From positions 1-53,933 of the IMG/VR virus record IMGVR_UViG_3300008516_000179: a stretch of DNA of 53,933 nt; one strand, given 5' to 3'. The position numbers and the translations under genes are program-made. Of this stretch, positions 25,525-32,626 are shown one piece after another. Under the pieces are notes generated by a model. It was not told where the DNA came from. It made no database searches and saw only the letters and a list, made by a program, of their open reading frames with translations. This DNA comes from a virus. Position 1 is the first letter of the stretch. Every line of letters begins with the position of its first letter.

Positions 25525-27132
25525 CTATCCTCCTGTTGAAACTTTTGTTCTCTTGTAATTATATTTGAATGTCTCGGCTATATACGTGACAGTTTCATGT
25601 GAATGCTCTTCGTTTAATTCATCTGTTATTTGTTCGATGAGTTTATTTTTCTGCGCTGGAGGAAGCGAATCTCCTTTCGCTGCTCTGAATTTTTCAAAAA
25701 ATTTTGTATCATATTTCGAGAAGAGAGATCTCCATTTATTCCTCTGTATCGATGGAGCGAGACTATTCCATTTATCTCCAGTGGCGGGAGCGATCGTGAA
25801 TCGGTATTTCGTAGAAGTGACAATCATCTCTCCTATGTTAAGCTCTGTCGCGAACTTGATATCAGCAGGAGAGAAGGACGCAGAGACAGGATGATTATGG
25901 ACAAAAGCAGCAGCGTTTCTTATTTCCGCGCACTCTTCCGCAGTATATTTGACTGAGCGACGTCCTCCACTCTTCCGGAAGATTATGTTTCCAGCATTGT
26001 CAAGAGCTGCGCTGTGCTCTCTCGGACTTCTGGCAAATTTAGCCATGATCTCAGCGATCGCGTTTTCGATTCCTCCTTTCAGTCCTCCTGGAGGTTTGTA
26101 CGTCAGCGGATTCTTGAGTCCTCCTTTCGGATGACGCAGGATCCAATCGCAGCGTCCGTTCGGATGGACTGGGATCACTCCGTATGCTTCCTCGATCTTA
26201 TAAGTCGTTCCATCCATATCCGCACAGATCGGACAAGCTCCATGCGCAGCGAAGAATCGGACTTCCTGAACTCCAACTGATTTATATCCGACAAGAGATC
26301 CTTGAGCTTGAGCGATCGCAGTCTCAGTCCTCGCGATCATTATCCTTCTGGCTCTCAGAAGTTTATTACGATATCTCTGCGCGATCGCGTTCGATTTATC
26401 CGCTGCCATTCCTGCAGCTTGTCGCTTCACGTTCGCGTTCACTACTGCAGCAGCCCAGCGATCCGAAAGCGTCTGGATCATGGTAAGGTCTCGAGCGATG
26501 TGTGGCATGGATAAGCCGTTCTCGATCCCAGTCTTTACGGTCGACCGGACAGCTTTCCGGATCTCATCTGTGACGCTCGTGATGAGATCCCCTCCTATCT
26601 TGTTGATTGCAGCGACAGCTTCAGGTTTCAGAACGTCGAACTGAGCTTGAATCCCAGCAAGTCGATAAGCAGCGTTTCCTCCATCGACAAAAGCAGCAGT
26701 ATACCCAGCTTTGAGAATTGCAGCTCCTTCCGTCTTAATCTTCTCGAGATTCATCGTCCCAAAGATCCGAGCTGTGACTTTGTTCGCGACTGTGGAAGGA
26801 TCCGCTTTAATCCTGAATGTCTTCGCGCTGGTGATCTTCTTTCCTGAGACATAGAAGTCCATCTTCTTAGACTGGGAGAGTCTCAGTTCTTTCCGGATCG
26901 CACGCTGGAATTCCGGAATTAAAACTTCTCTTTCGAACTGGATATAAAGTTTCTTAAATTTCGGAATGTTTTTATTCTGGATCCTGTCATAGATTCTCTT
27001 CACAAAACTCCGGATCGGAGCGGACTTATAGATCTTTTCAATCAGCATCGATGCTTGCTCAGTATCCACGAGATGAGCTTCCTTTATGATCGACTCAATC
27101 TTCTGGATCCGCTGCTGCAGCTCAGTCGCCAT
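25525..27132 (-). CDS. Mu-F/SPP1 gp7-like head morphogenesis protein with JAB-like C-terminal domain
   Basis: A 535-residue protein. A long helical N-terminus leads to the head-morphogenesis core: RIMIARTETAIAQAQGS (263-279), the Cys pair at 300/303 (ACPICADMDGTTY) and PVHPNGRCDW (321-330), the usual zinc-type motif. The C-terminal part (375-500) is an added domain with VHNHPVSASFSPADI at 411-425, an HxHP...S..D pattern like JAB/MPN metallopeptidases and related Mu-F-fused effectors. Mu-F proteins enter the capsid with the DNA and are common carriers of toxins or enzymes. Here the added domain could act in the new host or in head processing. Confidence 0.85.
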   Translation of the reverse strand: MATELQQRIQKIESIIKEAHLVDTEQASMLIEKIYKSAPIRSFVKRIYDRIQNKNIPKFKKLYIQFEREVLIPEFQRAIRKELRLSQSKKMDFYVSGKKITSAKTFRIKADPSTVANKVTARIFGTMNLEKIKTEGAAILKAGYTAAFVDGGNAAYRLAGIQAQFDVLKPEAVAAINKIGGDLITSVTDEIRKAVRSTVKTGIENGLSMPHIARDLTMIQTLSDRWAAAVVNANVKRQAAGMAADKSNAIAQRYRNKLLRARRIMIARTETAIAQAQGSLVGYKSVGVQEVRFFAAHGACPICADMDGTTYKIEEAYGVIPVHPNGRCDWILRHPKGGLKNPLTYKPPGGLKGGIENAIAEIMAKFARSPREHSAALDNAGNIIFRKSGGRRSVKYTAEECAEIRNAAAFVHNHPVSASFSPADIKFATELNIGEMIVTSTKYRFTIAPATGDKWNSLAPSIQRNKWRSLFSKYDTKFFEKFRAAKGDSLPPAQKNKLIEQITDELNEEHSHETVTYIAETFKYNYKRTKVSTGG

Positions 27133-27367
27133 TCGCTTGAACTCCTACTTTTTCAATCTCATCCAGGAATCGGAGGAGGATCCTCTCTGGATCGTTAGAA
27201 GTGATGAGATCTCGCTTGAGTTGTCTGCGCAGCGTCCGCGAGACTCCAGCTTTCACAAGAGCTCTGTTCAGATAGAGGAACGCGTAGATCGACTTCTCAA
27301 TCTTCTTGACAGACTTTGTGCGCTTTCTTCTTCTCTTCCATTTCAGCCAGATTCTCAGGATCCACAC
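27122..27367 (-). CDS. Basic 81-residue protein, GTG start
   Basis: The start is GTG at 27367, preceded by AAAGGAGGAGAAAAGT. The product begins with a strongly basic, Trp-rich segment (WILRIWLKWKRRRKR) and continues as a helical protein. The 3' end overlaps the Mu-F gene by 11 bases. It may be membrane- or DNA-associated. No family is recognised. Confidence 0.6.
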   Translation of the reverse strand: MWILRIWLKWKRRRKRTKSVKKIEKSIYAFLYLNRALVKAGVSRTLRRQLKRDLITSNDPERILLRFLDEIEKVGVQANGD

Positions 27368-27379
27368 TTTTCTCCTCCT

Positions 27380-27445
27380 TTATCGAAAATCCGACGCGAT
27401 GAGAGACGCTCTAAGCAACGATCTCCTGGGGATCCAATGCTTCAT
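27380..27445 (-). CDS. Possible 21-residue micro-ORF
   Basis: An ATG at 27445 with a good SD (CAGGAGATGAGT) encodes MKHWIPRRSLLRASLIASDF and one more residue, ending just before the SD of the next gene. It lies over a 13-bp direct repeat and the shared TCTAAGC motif. It may be a leader peptide or chance. Confidence 0.3.
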   Translation of the reverse strand: MKHWIPRRSLLRASLIASDFR

Positions 27446-27447
27446 AC

Positions 27448-27663
27448 TCATCTCCTGGGGATTGTCTTCCTAAGAAAGCGCTGCTTACTGGAATGCTGAT
27501 CTTTCATCTGTATCGCGGACTCCTTTGTCAGCTTCCGCTTCGAACTGAGATCCTGCTTCGATTTCTTCTTACAGAGCTTCAGCTTACGAAAAAGGAAGCT
27601 CCGCTCTGTATCGCGGACGATTTCACTCAGCATCGCGAGGATCTCAGCGTGCGTCTGCTTCAT
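27448..27663 (-). CDS. Basic 71-residue protein
   Basis: The ATG overlaps the upstream TGA as ATGA, and the stop coincides with the first copy of a 13-bp direct repeat. The product is Lys/Arg-rich (KLKLCKKKSKQ, SSKRKLTKESA), probably helical and nucleic-acid binding. Unknown family. Confidence 0.55.
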   Translation of the reverse strand: MKQTHAEILAMLSEIVRDTERSFLFRKLKLCKKKSKQDLSSKRKLTKESAIQMKDQHSSKQRFLRKTIPRR

Positions 27664-27860
27664 TCCGGGTCCTCTCGATCGATTAAAGCTCTAATCTGCT
27701 TCCCATGTTCACTACAAGTCTTTTTGAAAAAGAAAATTGATTTGGATCCTGAAGCAAGGAACTCAACGCATCCGCATTCATAGCGCACTCCTCGAGCTTC
27801 CGTCTCGGTCGATAAAGGACGTCCGATCGAAACTCCATTTGAAAATATCATTTCTTCCAT
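27660..27860 (-). CDS. Small Cys-containing protein
   Basis: I choose ATG 27860, overlapping the stop of the membrane micro-gene as TGATG and preceded by CCGGAG, rather than the GTG further upstream. The 66 residues contain YECGCVEFL and KKTCSEHGKQIRAL, a possible small zinc site of three Cys and one His. The pattern resembles short phage proteins with an ECGC...C..H motif. Function unknown. Confidence 0.65.
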   Translation of the reverse strand: MEEMIFSNGVSIGRPLSTETEARGVRYECGCVEFLASGSKSIFFFKKTCSEHGKQIRALIDREDPE

Positions 27861-27952
27861 CACAGGCTCCGGATCCACTTTACGAAAGCAATGAATAAAA
27901 TCGCCAGTACAAAGATGACTGCGAGTACGATCAAAATAATTTTTCCAGTCAT
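27860..27952 (-). CDS. 30-residue single-pass membrane microprotein
   Basis: ATG 27952 has SD GGAGGATATTAAC and the TGA overlaps the next ATG as TGATG. The product (MTGKIILIVLAVIFVLAILF, then IAFVKWIRSL) is one transmembrane helix with a basic tail, positive side in. It is invisible to ordinary length cut-offs. It could modulate a host membrane protein or act in lysis. Confidence 0.65.
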   Translation of the reverse strand: MTGKIILIVLAVIFVLAILFIAFVKWIRSL

Positions 27953-28012
27953 GTTAATATCCTCCATCCTTCCTTTAGGAAAAAATACGGCCACCTCCGA
28001 TCTTACTGTCGT

Positions 28013-28492
28013 TCACGCTCGCTTATTGAGAACGTCTTCCTCCTCCTCCGGAGTCCCCATGGATACTCGATCAGTCGTCAGCGCTTCCGGAAGTTCCGGA
28101 TCCACGTTGTAGATTCTGGGACGTCCTCGTCGTCTTTTGTGCTCCACTGTTCTCCTGTCGATCTTTTCTTCCGGATCTCTGAAGACATTAATTCCTTTAT
28201 CGAGAAAATTCTCTACGATCGCTTTCGTTATAAGATCCTCGACAGATTCATCAAGTCGCTTCGCTTCCTTCTCGAGTTCTCGAATCATATAATCCGGAAG
28301 CTGGACAGGAATAATTTTATGATGGGATTTCATCACTGCTTTGTAAGTGAGCCCATGGATCTTTTTATATTTGTAGACAGTAATAGGAGCACAGCCCAGA
28401 ATCTCCGCAATCTGTTCAGGATTATGCTGCTGGAGCTGCTGAGAGAGCCAGTCTCGATCGAGGAGCTGCTTATGAATAACAGGACGCGCCAC
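28013..28492 (-). CDS. DNA-binding protein with HTH, RHH-like and AT-hook segments
   Basis: A 159-residue protein. Residues of about 24-45 (PEQIAEILGCAPITVYKYKK) form a helix-turn-helix, residues 60-97 (IIPVQLPDYMIRELEKEAKR...) resemble a ribbon-helix-helix, and residues near 118-126 (KRRRGRPRIY) contain an AT-hook core RGRPR. The C-terminus is acidic. The combination suggests a transcriptional regulator or a DNA-condensing partner in the head region. It lies 2 bases from the upstream gene. Confidence 0.65.
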   Translation of the reverse strand: MARPVIHKQLLDRDWLSQQLQQHNPEQIAEILGCAPITVYKYKKIHGLTYKAVMKSHHKIIPVQLPDYMIRELEKEAKRLDESVEDLITKAIVENFLDKGINVFRDPEEKIDRRTVEHKRRRGRPRIYNVDPELPEALTTDRVSMGTPEEEEDVLNKRA

Positions 28493-28494
28493 GA

Positions 28495-28863
28495 TCAGGA
28501 TCCTTTCGTTCTTGACGTTCTCTTCGATCCGGAAGATCTCCGCTTCCTGGATCCTGTCGTCCTCTTCTTCCGGATCTGAGTCTCAGGAGGAGTGGGAGTC
28601 GCGAGCTTCTTATCAAGATCCTCCACGATTCCGGAAATATCGGATTCAGCGTGCTTCACTCCGAATGCAATATCCTGCGCGAGCTTTGTCATCGTGAGCT
28701 TTTGAAGCTGGATCCTCTCTTCGAAAGCAGGATCTCCTTCCAGTCTTCCGAACTTATGCTTGAAGCACAACTCTCGAATCGTGACGTCAGTCGGATTTTC
28801 CATCACGTCTCCGACTTTGTAGTTTCCCCACTTTCGAATGAAAATGATTTTTCGATTCGCCAT
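28495..28863 (-). CDS. Hypothetical protein with basic tail
   Basis: A 122-residue protein. The first 60 residues are mixed alpha/beta (IIFIRKWGNYKVGDVMENP), the middle is helical, and the last 30 residues form a Lys/Arg/Ser/Thr tail (KKRTTGSRKRRSSGSKRTSR) like DNA-binding histone-type tails. The SD AAAGGAGGAACTAAA precedes the ATG. It may work with the DNA-binding protein that follows. No family recognised. Confidence 0.65.
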   Translation of the reverse strand: MANRKIIFIRKWGNYKVGDVMENPTDVTIRELCFKHKFGRLEGDPAFEERIQLQKLTMTKLAQDIAFGVKHAESDISGIVEDLDKKLATPTPPETQIRKKRTTGSRKRRSSGSKRTSRTKGS

Positions 28864-28879
28864 CGTTTTAGTTCCTCCT

Positions 28880-28987
28880 TTATTTTAAAGTCAAAGGATC
28901 CACTATCCACAGCAAAATAATTGCTGCGAGGAATCCTGTAAGGATCGCAATCGCGATCTCAATGATCTTTCTTTTTTTCTCCTTCAT
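28880..28987 (-). CDS. 35-residue single-pass membrane microprotein
   Basis: ATG 28987 is preceded by AAAGGAGATTAAAAA. The product starts MKEKKRKIIEIAIAILTGF and continues LAAIILLWIVDPLTLK, one transmembrane helix with a basic N-terminus. The stop is 17 bases before the next ATG. Similar in form to the microprotein at 27860-27952. Confidence 0.65.
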   Translation of the reverse strand: MKEKKRKIIEIAIAILTGFLAAIILLWIVDPLTLK

Positions 28988-28990
28988 TTT

Positions 28991-29197
28991 TTAATCTCCT
29001 TTGTTTTCGAGCGCGACTTTCTTTGGAATTATCCGGAGGATAATTCTTTCTTTATTCTTCTCTTCTTTCTTAATTCTTCTCTTAACTTCTATTCTATTCC
29101 CTTCAGACGGCAACGCTCCGGAGTAACTCCGGAGTAAATTCTCTTTTTCCTCTGGAGAAAAAAGCTCTGCTGGCGCTGCTGCAGATGCGCGAGACAT
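28991..29197 (-). CDS. Doubtful 68-residue ORF over repeats
   Basis: The frame is open and Lys/Arg/Glu-rich, but its ATG lacks a well-placed SD, and it covers two CTCCGGAGT units and a 9-bp-stem hairpin. It may be coding or simply an open stretch in a regulatory region that reaches from 28988 to 29307. Confidence 0.3.
   Translation of the reverse strand: MSRASAAAPAELFSPEEKENLLRSYSGALPSEGNRIEVKRRIKKEEKNKERIILRIIPKKVALENKGD
29026..29046. repeat. Inverted repeat, 9-bp stem
   Basis: GAATTATCC and GGATAATTC are separated by 3 bases, forming a perfect short hairpin on either strand, with no T-run on the minus strand. It lies next to the ACTCCGGAGT and 31-bp repeats. Confidence 0.5.
29115..29135. 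repeat. CTCCGGAGT repeat pair
   Basis: GCTCCGGAGT followed after one base by ACTCCGGAGT, the same 11-bp-phased palindrome as at 21512-21532 and 45697-45728. It lies in the repeat-rich segment near 29 kb. Confidence 0.55.
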
Positions 29198-29210
29198 TTA
29201 TCGAGCACTG

Positions 29211-29285
29211 CTCCCATAGCAGCGTCCTTTAAACGTCCTTGCTGCCATACCAACGTCCTTTAAACGTCCTTGCTCCCATAGCTCT
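29211..29285. repeat. About 2.5 tandem copies of a 31-bp unit
   Basis: The unit contains CGTCCTTTAAACGTCC and ends GCTCCCATAG or GCTGCCATAC. On the minus strand it carries AAGGACG twice, each with a TTTAAA between. Each copy contains a short ATG frame after AAAGGACG, so it may be a leader array or a protein-binding array. It occupies most of the gap 29198-29307, which holds no supported gene. Confidence 0.65.
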
Positions 29286-29307
29286 AGTCGAGAAAAAATT
29301 CGTTAAC

Positions 29308-29520
29308 TTAAATCCGCGAATCGAACTTATCGCAGATCCTCGCCAGCATCCGCTCCACTCCTTCAAAGAACTTTTGCTGATTTCCGAGCTCTGCAGCTTT
29401 CTGAAGATTCATCTTAAAATCTGGATGCCAGATCCCATTCACGATCCTGCAGATATCCTTATGACGACAATTAAAGCAGCAGACTTCAATTCCTTCCAGC
29501 TCATCTTTCTTATTCGCCAT
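29308..29520 (-). CDS. Small Cys-motif protein
   Basis: A 70-residue protein with SD AAAGGAG before ATG 29520. The N-terminus carries CCFNCRHKDICRI, a four-Cys cluster that could bind zinc, followed by a helical end. It overlaps the next upstream gene by 11 bases. Function unknown. Confidence 0.65.
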   Translation of the reverse strand: MANKKDELEGIEVCCFNCRHKDICRIVNGIWHPDFKMNLQKAAELGNQQKFFEGVERMLARICDKFDSRI

Positions 29521-29818
29521 CCTGGATCTCCTTTAAGATCCTCTTGAAGAGTGGATCTCTTTGCTGTAGCATGATCGTAAGCTCCTCTCTCACGAGCTCG
29601 CGGATCCTCTGATCGTCCACGACGAGAGAAGTCGTTCCTTTCCTCCTTCCTGGAATCTGCAGCGTGACTTTTTTCTTATCCGGATCCTCCTCTCCTTTTG
29701 AGATAAAGACAGCAGCAACGTCCTTTTTCTCAAGAGACTCCTTCGACATTTCCAGAAGTTCCTCGATCGTTCCTTCCTTCTTCTCTCCCAGCGTTCCGTC
29801 GTATCGTATTTCTTGCAT
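29510..29818 (-). CDS. Hypothetical acidic protein
   Basis: A 102-residue protein with SD GAGGAGGTGTTTA before the ATG. Helical N-terminus (TIEELLEMSKESLEKKDV), a beta middle (KKVTLQIPGRRKGTTSLVVD) and a helical C-terminus. No family recognised. It lies in the small-gene block between portal and Mu-F genes. Confidence 0.65.
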   Translation of the reverse strand: MQEIRYDGTLGEKKEGTIEELLEMSKESLEKKDVAAVFISKGEEDPDKKKVTLQIPGRRKGTTSLVVDDQRIRELVREELTIMLQQRDPLFKRILKEIQDGE

Positions 29819-29829
29819 TAAACACCTCC

Positions 29830-30165
29830 TCAGTGCTTGTATTTTAGTTTAGTCTGAGACACGACTCTGATCTGCTCCACGATCGACTCGATGAGATACT
29901 GTGGAGCTTGAATCGTGATCCTATCTCCGACTTTTATATCTCCTTCCAGGAGAGCTGCGAACTCATCCGCACTGAAGTCCGGAATGATCTCCAGGATCTT
30001 AGGAGCTTTCTCTCTTCGCTCTGCAAGGAAGCCGACAAGGAACTGCTGGAGGAATCCAAGAAGCAGAAGAGGATTGAGCTTCAGTCCTCCAGTCGATTCA
30101 TGAATAAGATTCACCAGCTCTTGAGATTCTTTTCTAATAAACTTATCGTACTTTTCCCAGTCCAT
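29830..30165 (-). CDS. Hypothetical protein with hydrophobic helix
   Basis: I prefer ATG 30165 (SD GAGGAG with 6-base spacing) over the one at 30171. The 111-residue product has a central hydrophobic segment (LNPLLLLGFLQQFLVGFLAE) and a beta-rich end with VGDRITIQAPQYLIES. It follows the HTH micro-gene by 2 bases. The hydrophobic segment may be an amphipathic or membrane helix. Unknown function. Confidence 0.65.
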   Translation of the reverse strand: MDWEKYDKFIRKESQELVNLIHESTGGLKLNPLLLLGFLQQFLVGFLAERREKAPKILEIIPDFSADEFAALLEGDIKVGDRITIQAPQYLIESIVEQIRVVSQTKLKYKH

Positions 30166-30167
30166 AA

Positions 30168-30341
30168 TCATCTCCTCATCTTCTCACGATAGCGACGGAT
30201 GCAGGATAAAATCTGCGCTTTCGAATATCCGAAACGCTGCGCGAGTCCATCGATCGAAACTCCTTGATCGTGCAGCTCGTTAATCCTCTTATTCTCATGA
30301 TCTCTCTCCTTCTTCGTGAGTCTCCTGCGATCTTCATTCAT
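30168..30341 (-). CDS. 57-residue helix-turn-helix protein
   Basis: ATG 30341 is preceded by GGAGATCTGA and directly follows the previous TGA. The product has a charged start (MNEDRRRLTKKERDHEN) and a clear HTH (LHDQGVSIDGLAQRFGYSKA then QILSCIRRY), as in resolvase- or transposase-type HTH domains. It is a likely small DNA-binding regulator. Confidence 0.7.
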   Translation of the reverse strand: MNEDRRRLTKKERDHENKRINELHDQGVSIDGLAQRFGYSKAQILSCIRRYREKMRR

Positions 30342-30515
30342 TCAGATCTCCGCATTGAGGAGCTTTCTAAGAGCTCTCCAGCTCGTCACGACTTTCTCTC
30401 CGTCTTCCATTACGATAAGAATGGATCCTTTCGCTCCTCTGATTAAGACGTCGCACTTCTTTCCTCGCAGCTTCGCTCTCTTCGAGTTGTTTTTCCAGTA
30501 GAAAAAATATTTCAT
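30342..30515 (-). CDS. 57-residue basic protein
   Basis: ATG 30515 overlaps the upstream TGA as ATGA; SD-like GAAGAGGAA lies before it. The sequence begins MKYFFYWKNNSKRAK and contains CDVLIRGAKGSILIVMEDGE, a small beta-barrel-like pattern, perhaps an SH3 or KOW-like fold. It is adjacent to the HTH gene. Function unknown. Confidence 0.65.
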   Translation of the reverse strand: MKYFFYWKNNSKRAKLRGKKCDVLIRGAKGSILIVMEDGEKVVTSWRALRKLLNAEI

Positions 30516-30787
30516 TTCCTCTTCTTCAGCTTATACTCAAACCAGCGATATCGGAATCCGCGAAACTGCTTGCAAGGAATCGAATTGATATAAGTGAAGG
30601 AGCTTCCGTCCCAGAGGATCGTCTCCGAAATATCTCTATCCGGATTGAACTCCAGGACTTCGACATATCCCATGACGCGTCCTCTCATGGCGATGAAGAG
30701 CTTATCGTCTTCTGTGAACTTCTTTGGAATACTCGCGTCCGTCTTGTGCAGGAAGTCTTCCTCGTTCATATAGATGACGATATCCAC
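30512..30787 (-). CDS. 91-residue protein, GTG start, ASCH/PUA-like pattern
   Basis: The frame is open from 30871 but overlaps the upstream gene. The GTG at 30787, which forms TAGTG with the upstream stop and has SD AAAGGA, is the better start. The sequence LFIAMRGRVMGYVEVLEF resembles the core strand of ASCH/PUA-like RNA-binding domains. The C-terminus is basic and aromatic. The assignment is tentative. Confidence 0.6.
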   Translation of the reverse strand: MDIVIYMNEEDFLHKTDASIPKKFTEDDKLFIAMRGRVMGYVEVLEFNPDRDISETILWDGSSFTYINSIPCKQFRGFRYRWFEYKLKKRK

Positions 30788-31020
30788 TACTTTGTCCTTT
30801 CGAACGCTGTCCGTTTTACAATCAGATAGACTGGAGGGTGCGTGTTCTCTTTCGTCCGGATATTCAGCCATGCTCTCCCCAGCAGCAGCGCAGAGGCTCT
30901 CTCCTTGAAGCTCATCCTCCAGCAGCTCAAGACCTGGGATCCGTCAGTGAAGACAGGAAGATCCGCGCAGTCCGGAGCGACGAGCTTTGTGTTCGCTTCC
31001 TCAAAATTGACTGGTTTCAT
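30787..31020 (-). CDS. Conserved phage protein of unknown function
   Basis: A 77-residue protein. The pattern KPVNFEEANTKLVAP, LPVFTDGSQVLSCWRMSFKE and LLGRAWLNI is one I recognise as a common small hypothetical protein in phages and prophages, often near portal or other head genes. It has no known function. It overlaps the portal stop by 4 bases. Confidence 0.75.
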   Translation of the reverse strand: MKPVNFEEANTKLVAPDCADLPVFTDGSQVLSCWRMSFKERASALLLGRAWLNIRTKENTHPPVYLIVKRTAFERTK

Positions 31021-32615
31021 TTCGTATCCTCCTCTTCTAGCGTCTGGACTCTAGACTCGAGATTCTGCGTGATCCGAAGCAGCTCTTCCTCCTCCTTTTC
31101 CAGATCCTCCTCTCCGACTTTGACAAGTCCTTTCTCAATGTATCGATCGTTTCCTCCTTCTTTCTCGTCGATCGCTTCTCGTCCGTCGACAGCTCGCAGC
31201 TCGTTCACTCTCAAAGCAGCGTTCCGGAAGAGCTTGATCGCTCTCGCGATCTCCGAATCTTTATTCCTGATATCCGGAGGAATCAACTTGAACAGCATCG
31301 GAACTTCCTTATCCTCCCCATCTCCTTCGACCAGAGTCGGAAGGATCTGGAAGTTGAAGATGTTCTCGACTTTCTGCTGCAGCGTCTCTACGCTCGAGGA
31401 AACATAGATATCAGTCAGCTCTTCTGCGAGATTTCCTCCGAGAGCTCCTTCTTCTGCAATCGCCACTCGGTAAGGAGGCATTGAATAAGCGACCAGGATC
31501 TCATTCCTCATCTGCTTGTAATAGTCCTTCATGAAGTCTCCTTCCTTGACTTCGTTCATGAGAGGAATCCATTCGAGTCCTTTTCTCTCCTCCTTCGTGA
31601 GTCCAATCTCGTCCTGCTGTGGAGCTTGGAGCACTAGAGTCTTATACGCGTTCTCGGATCCTCTGATCTCGGATTCAATAAACTCCTTTATCTCTGTGTC
31701 GGATCCTTCTTTCCAGTCTCCATACAGGATCACGAGAGCTGCCGGGACTCCGTAATTTTCGAAGAACGAAAGATTGAAGTCTCGGATTCCGATCATGGAG
31801 ATGACAGCTCCAAGAGCTCCCAGAATATTCGGAACTCCATAGTAGTCAGATCTCACATAGTAGTTCACGTCCATAATCATTTCACTTGCAAGATCCTCTT
31901 CTTTTGCTTCTTTCTTTGATTCCGCGCCAGTCTCCGCGACAAGATCTTCCTTCTCTCCGAATCTCTTAAACCAGACACGCTTCCGCTGTCCTTTGACATA
32001 GCGAGTCTGACAGTATTTCTTCTCCGATTCGTGAACGCGGATCGTATAAGCTGGGACGTGAAACATCGATCCGATATCTCCGTCTCCAGTTCTCGAAAGT
32101 TCCATGTTCATCCATCCGGAGGATCCCCAGTCAACGATGAGGCGCTTTATCATTTCGATAAGATCGTAGTCGCCGTCCGCTGGACGATCGAGGAGCTTCT
32201 TCGCTTTCTCCTTGAATGACTTCGCTTTCTCATCTTTCTCAGGATCGACTCCTTCCTTTGGCTCGAACTTGTATCCTTGTCCAGCAACGTCTTGCGCAAG
32301 CTGATTCACTGTCCGCATGTAATAGATGTTAGACTCGTAATAAGTGAGGAATCCTTCAGGATCATAAGGAGGGGCCATGAGTCCTTTATCTTTCCAGTAG
32401 GACTTATCCTCCTTGAGCTGCTTCGAAGTCCTCTTTCCTTCTGTGCGCTTTGAGATCTGGACAAGCTTTCCTTTTGTCGTGTAAGCGAAGACTCGCCCTT
32501 GTCGGAGTTTCGACTGCTCGGAGATCTTGTCGTGAATCTGCTCCGGAGTGAGCGGACGTCCTTTTTGGACGATCGTCATCTTCTTCTTAAGAGCGCTTTT
32601 CTTTTTCTCGGCCAT
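31017..32615 (-). CDS. Portal protein
   Basis: I choose ATG 32615 with SD AGAGGAGGTGACA, giving 532 residues, rather than GTG 32621. It shows a PBSX/HK97-type portal pattern: YYMRTVNQLAQDVAGQGYKF near the N-terminus, SSGWMNMELSRTGDG, YYVRSDYYGVPNILGALGAV, FFENYGVPAALVIL and MRNEILVAYSMPPYRVAIAE. The last 40 residues are an acidic coiled coil. It forms the DNA-entry dodecamer at one capsid vertex. It follows terminase with a 308-residue gene between. Confidence 0.9.
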   Translation of the reverse strand: MAEKKKSALKKKMTIVQKGRPLTPEQIHDKISEQSKLRQGRVFAYTTKGKLVQISKRTEGKRTSKQLKEDKSYWKDKGLMAPPYDPEGFLTYYESNIYYMRTVNQLAQDVAGQGYKFEPKEGVDPEKDEKAKSFKEKAKKLLDRPADGDYDLIEMIKRLIVDWGSSGWMNMELSRTGDGDIGSMFHVPAYTIRVHESEKKYCQTRYVKGQRKRVWFKRFGEKEDLVAETGAESKKEAKEEDLASEMIMDVNYYVRSDYYGVPNILGALGAVISMIGIRDFNLSFFENYGVPAALVILYGDWKEGSDTEIKEFIESEIRGSENAYKTLVLQAPQQDEIGLTKEERKGLEWIPLMNEVKEGDFMKDYYKQMRNEILVAYSMPPYRVAIAEEGALGGNLAEELTDIYVSSSVETLQQKVENIFNFQILPTLVEGDGEDKEVPMLFKLIPPDIRNKDSEIARAIKLFRNAALRVNELRAVDGREAIDEKEGGNDRYIEKGLVKVGEEDLEKEEEELLRITQNLESRVQTLEEEDTK

Positions 32616-32626
32616 TGTCACCTCCT

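Noticed and set aside
29211-29285. Possible CRISPR array
   Set aside because: Only about 2.5 tandem copies with no spacer-repeat alternation.
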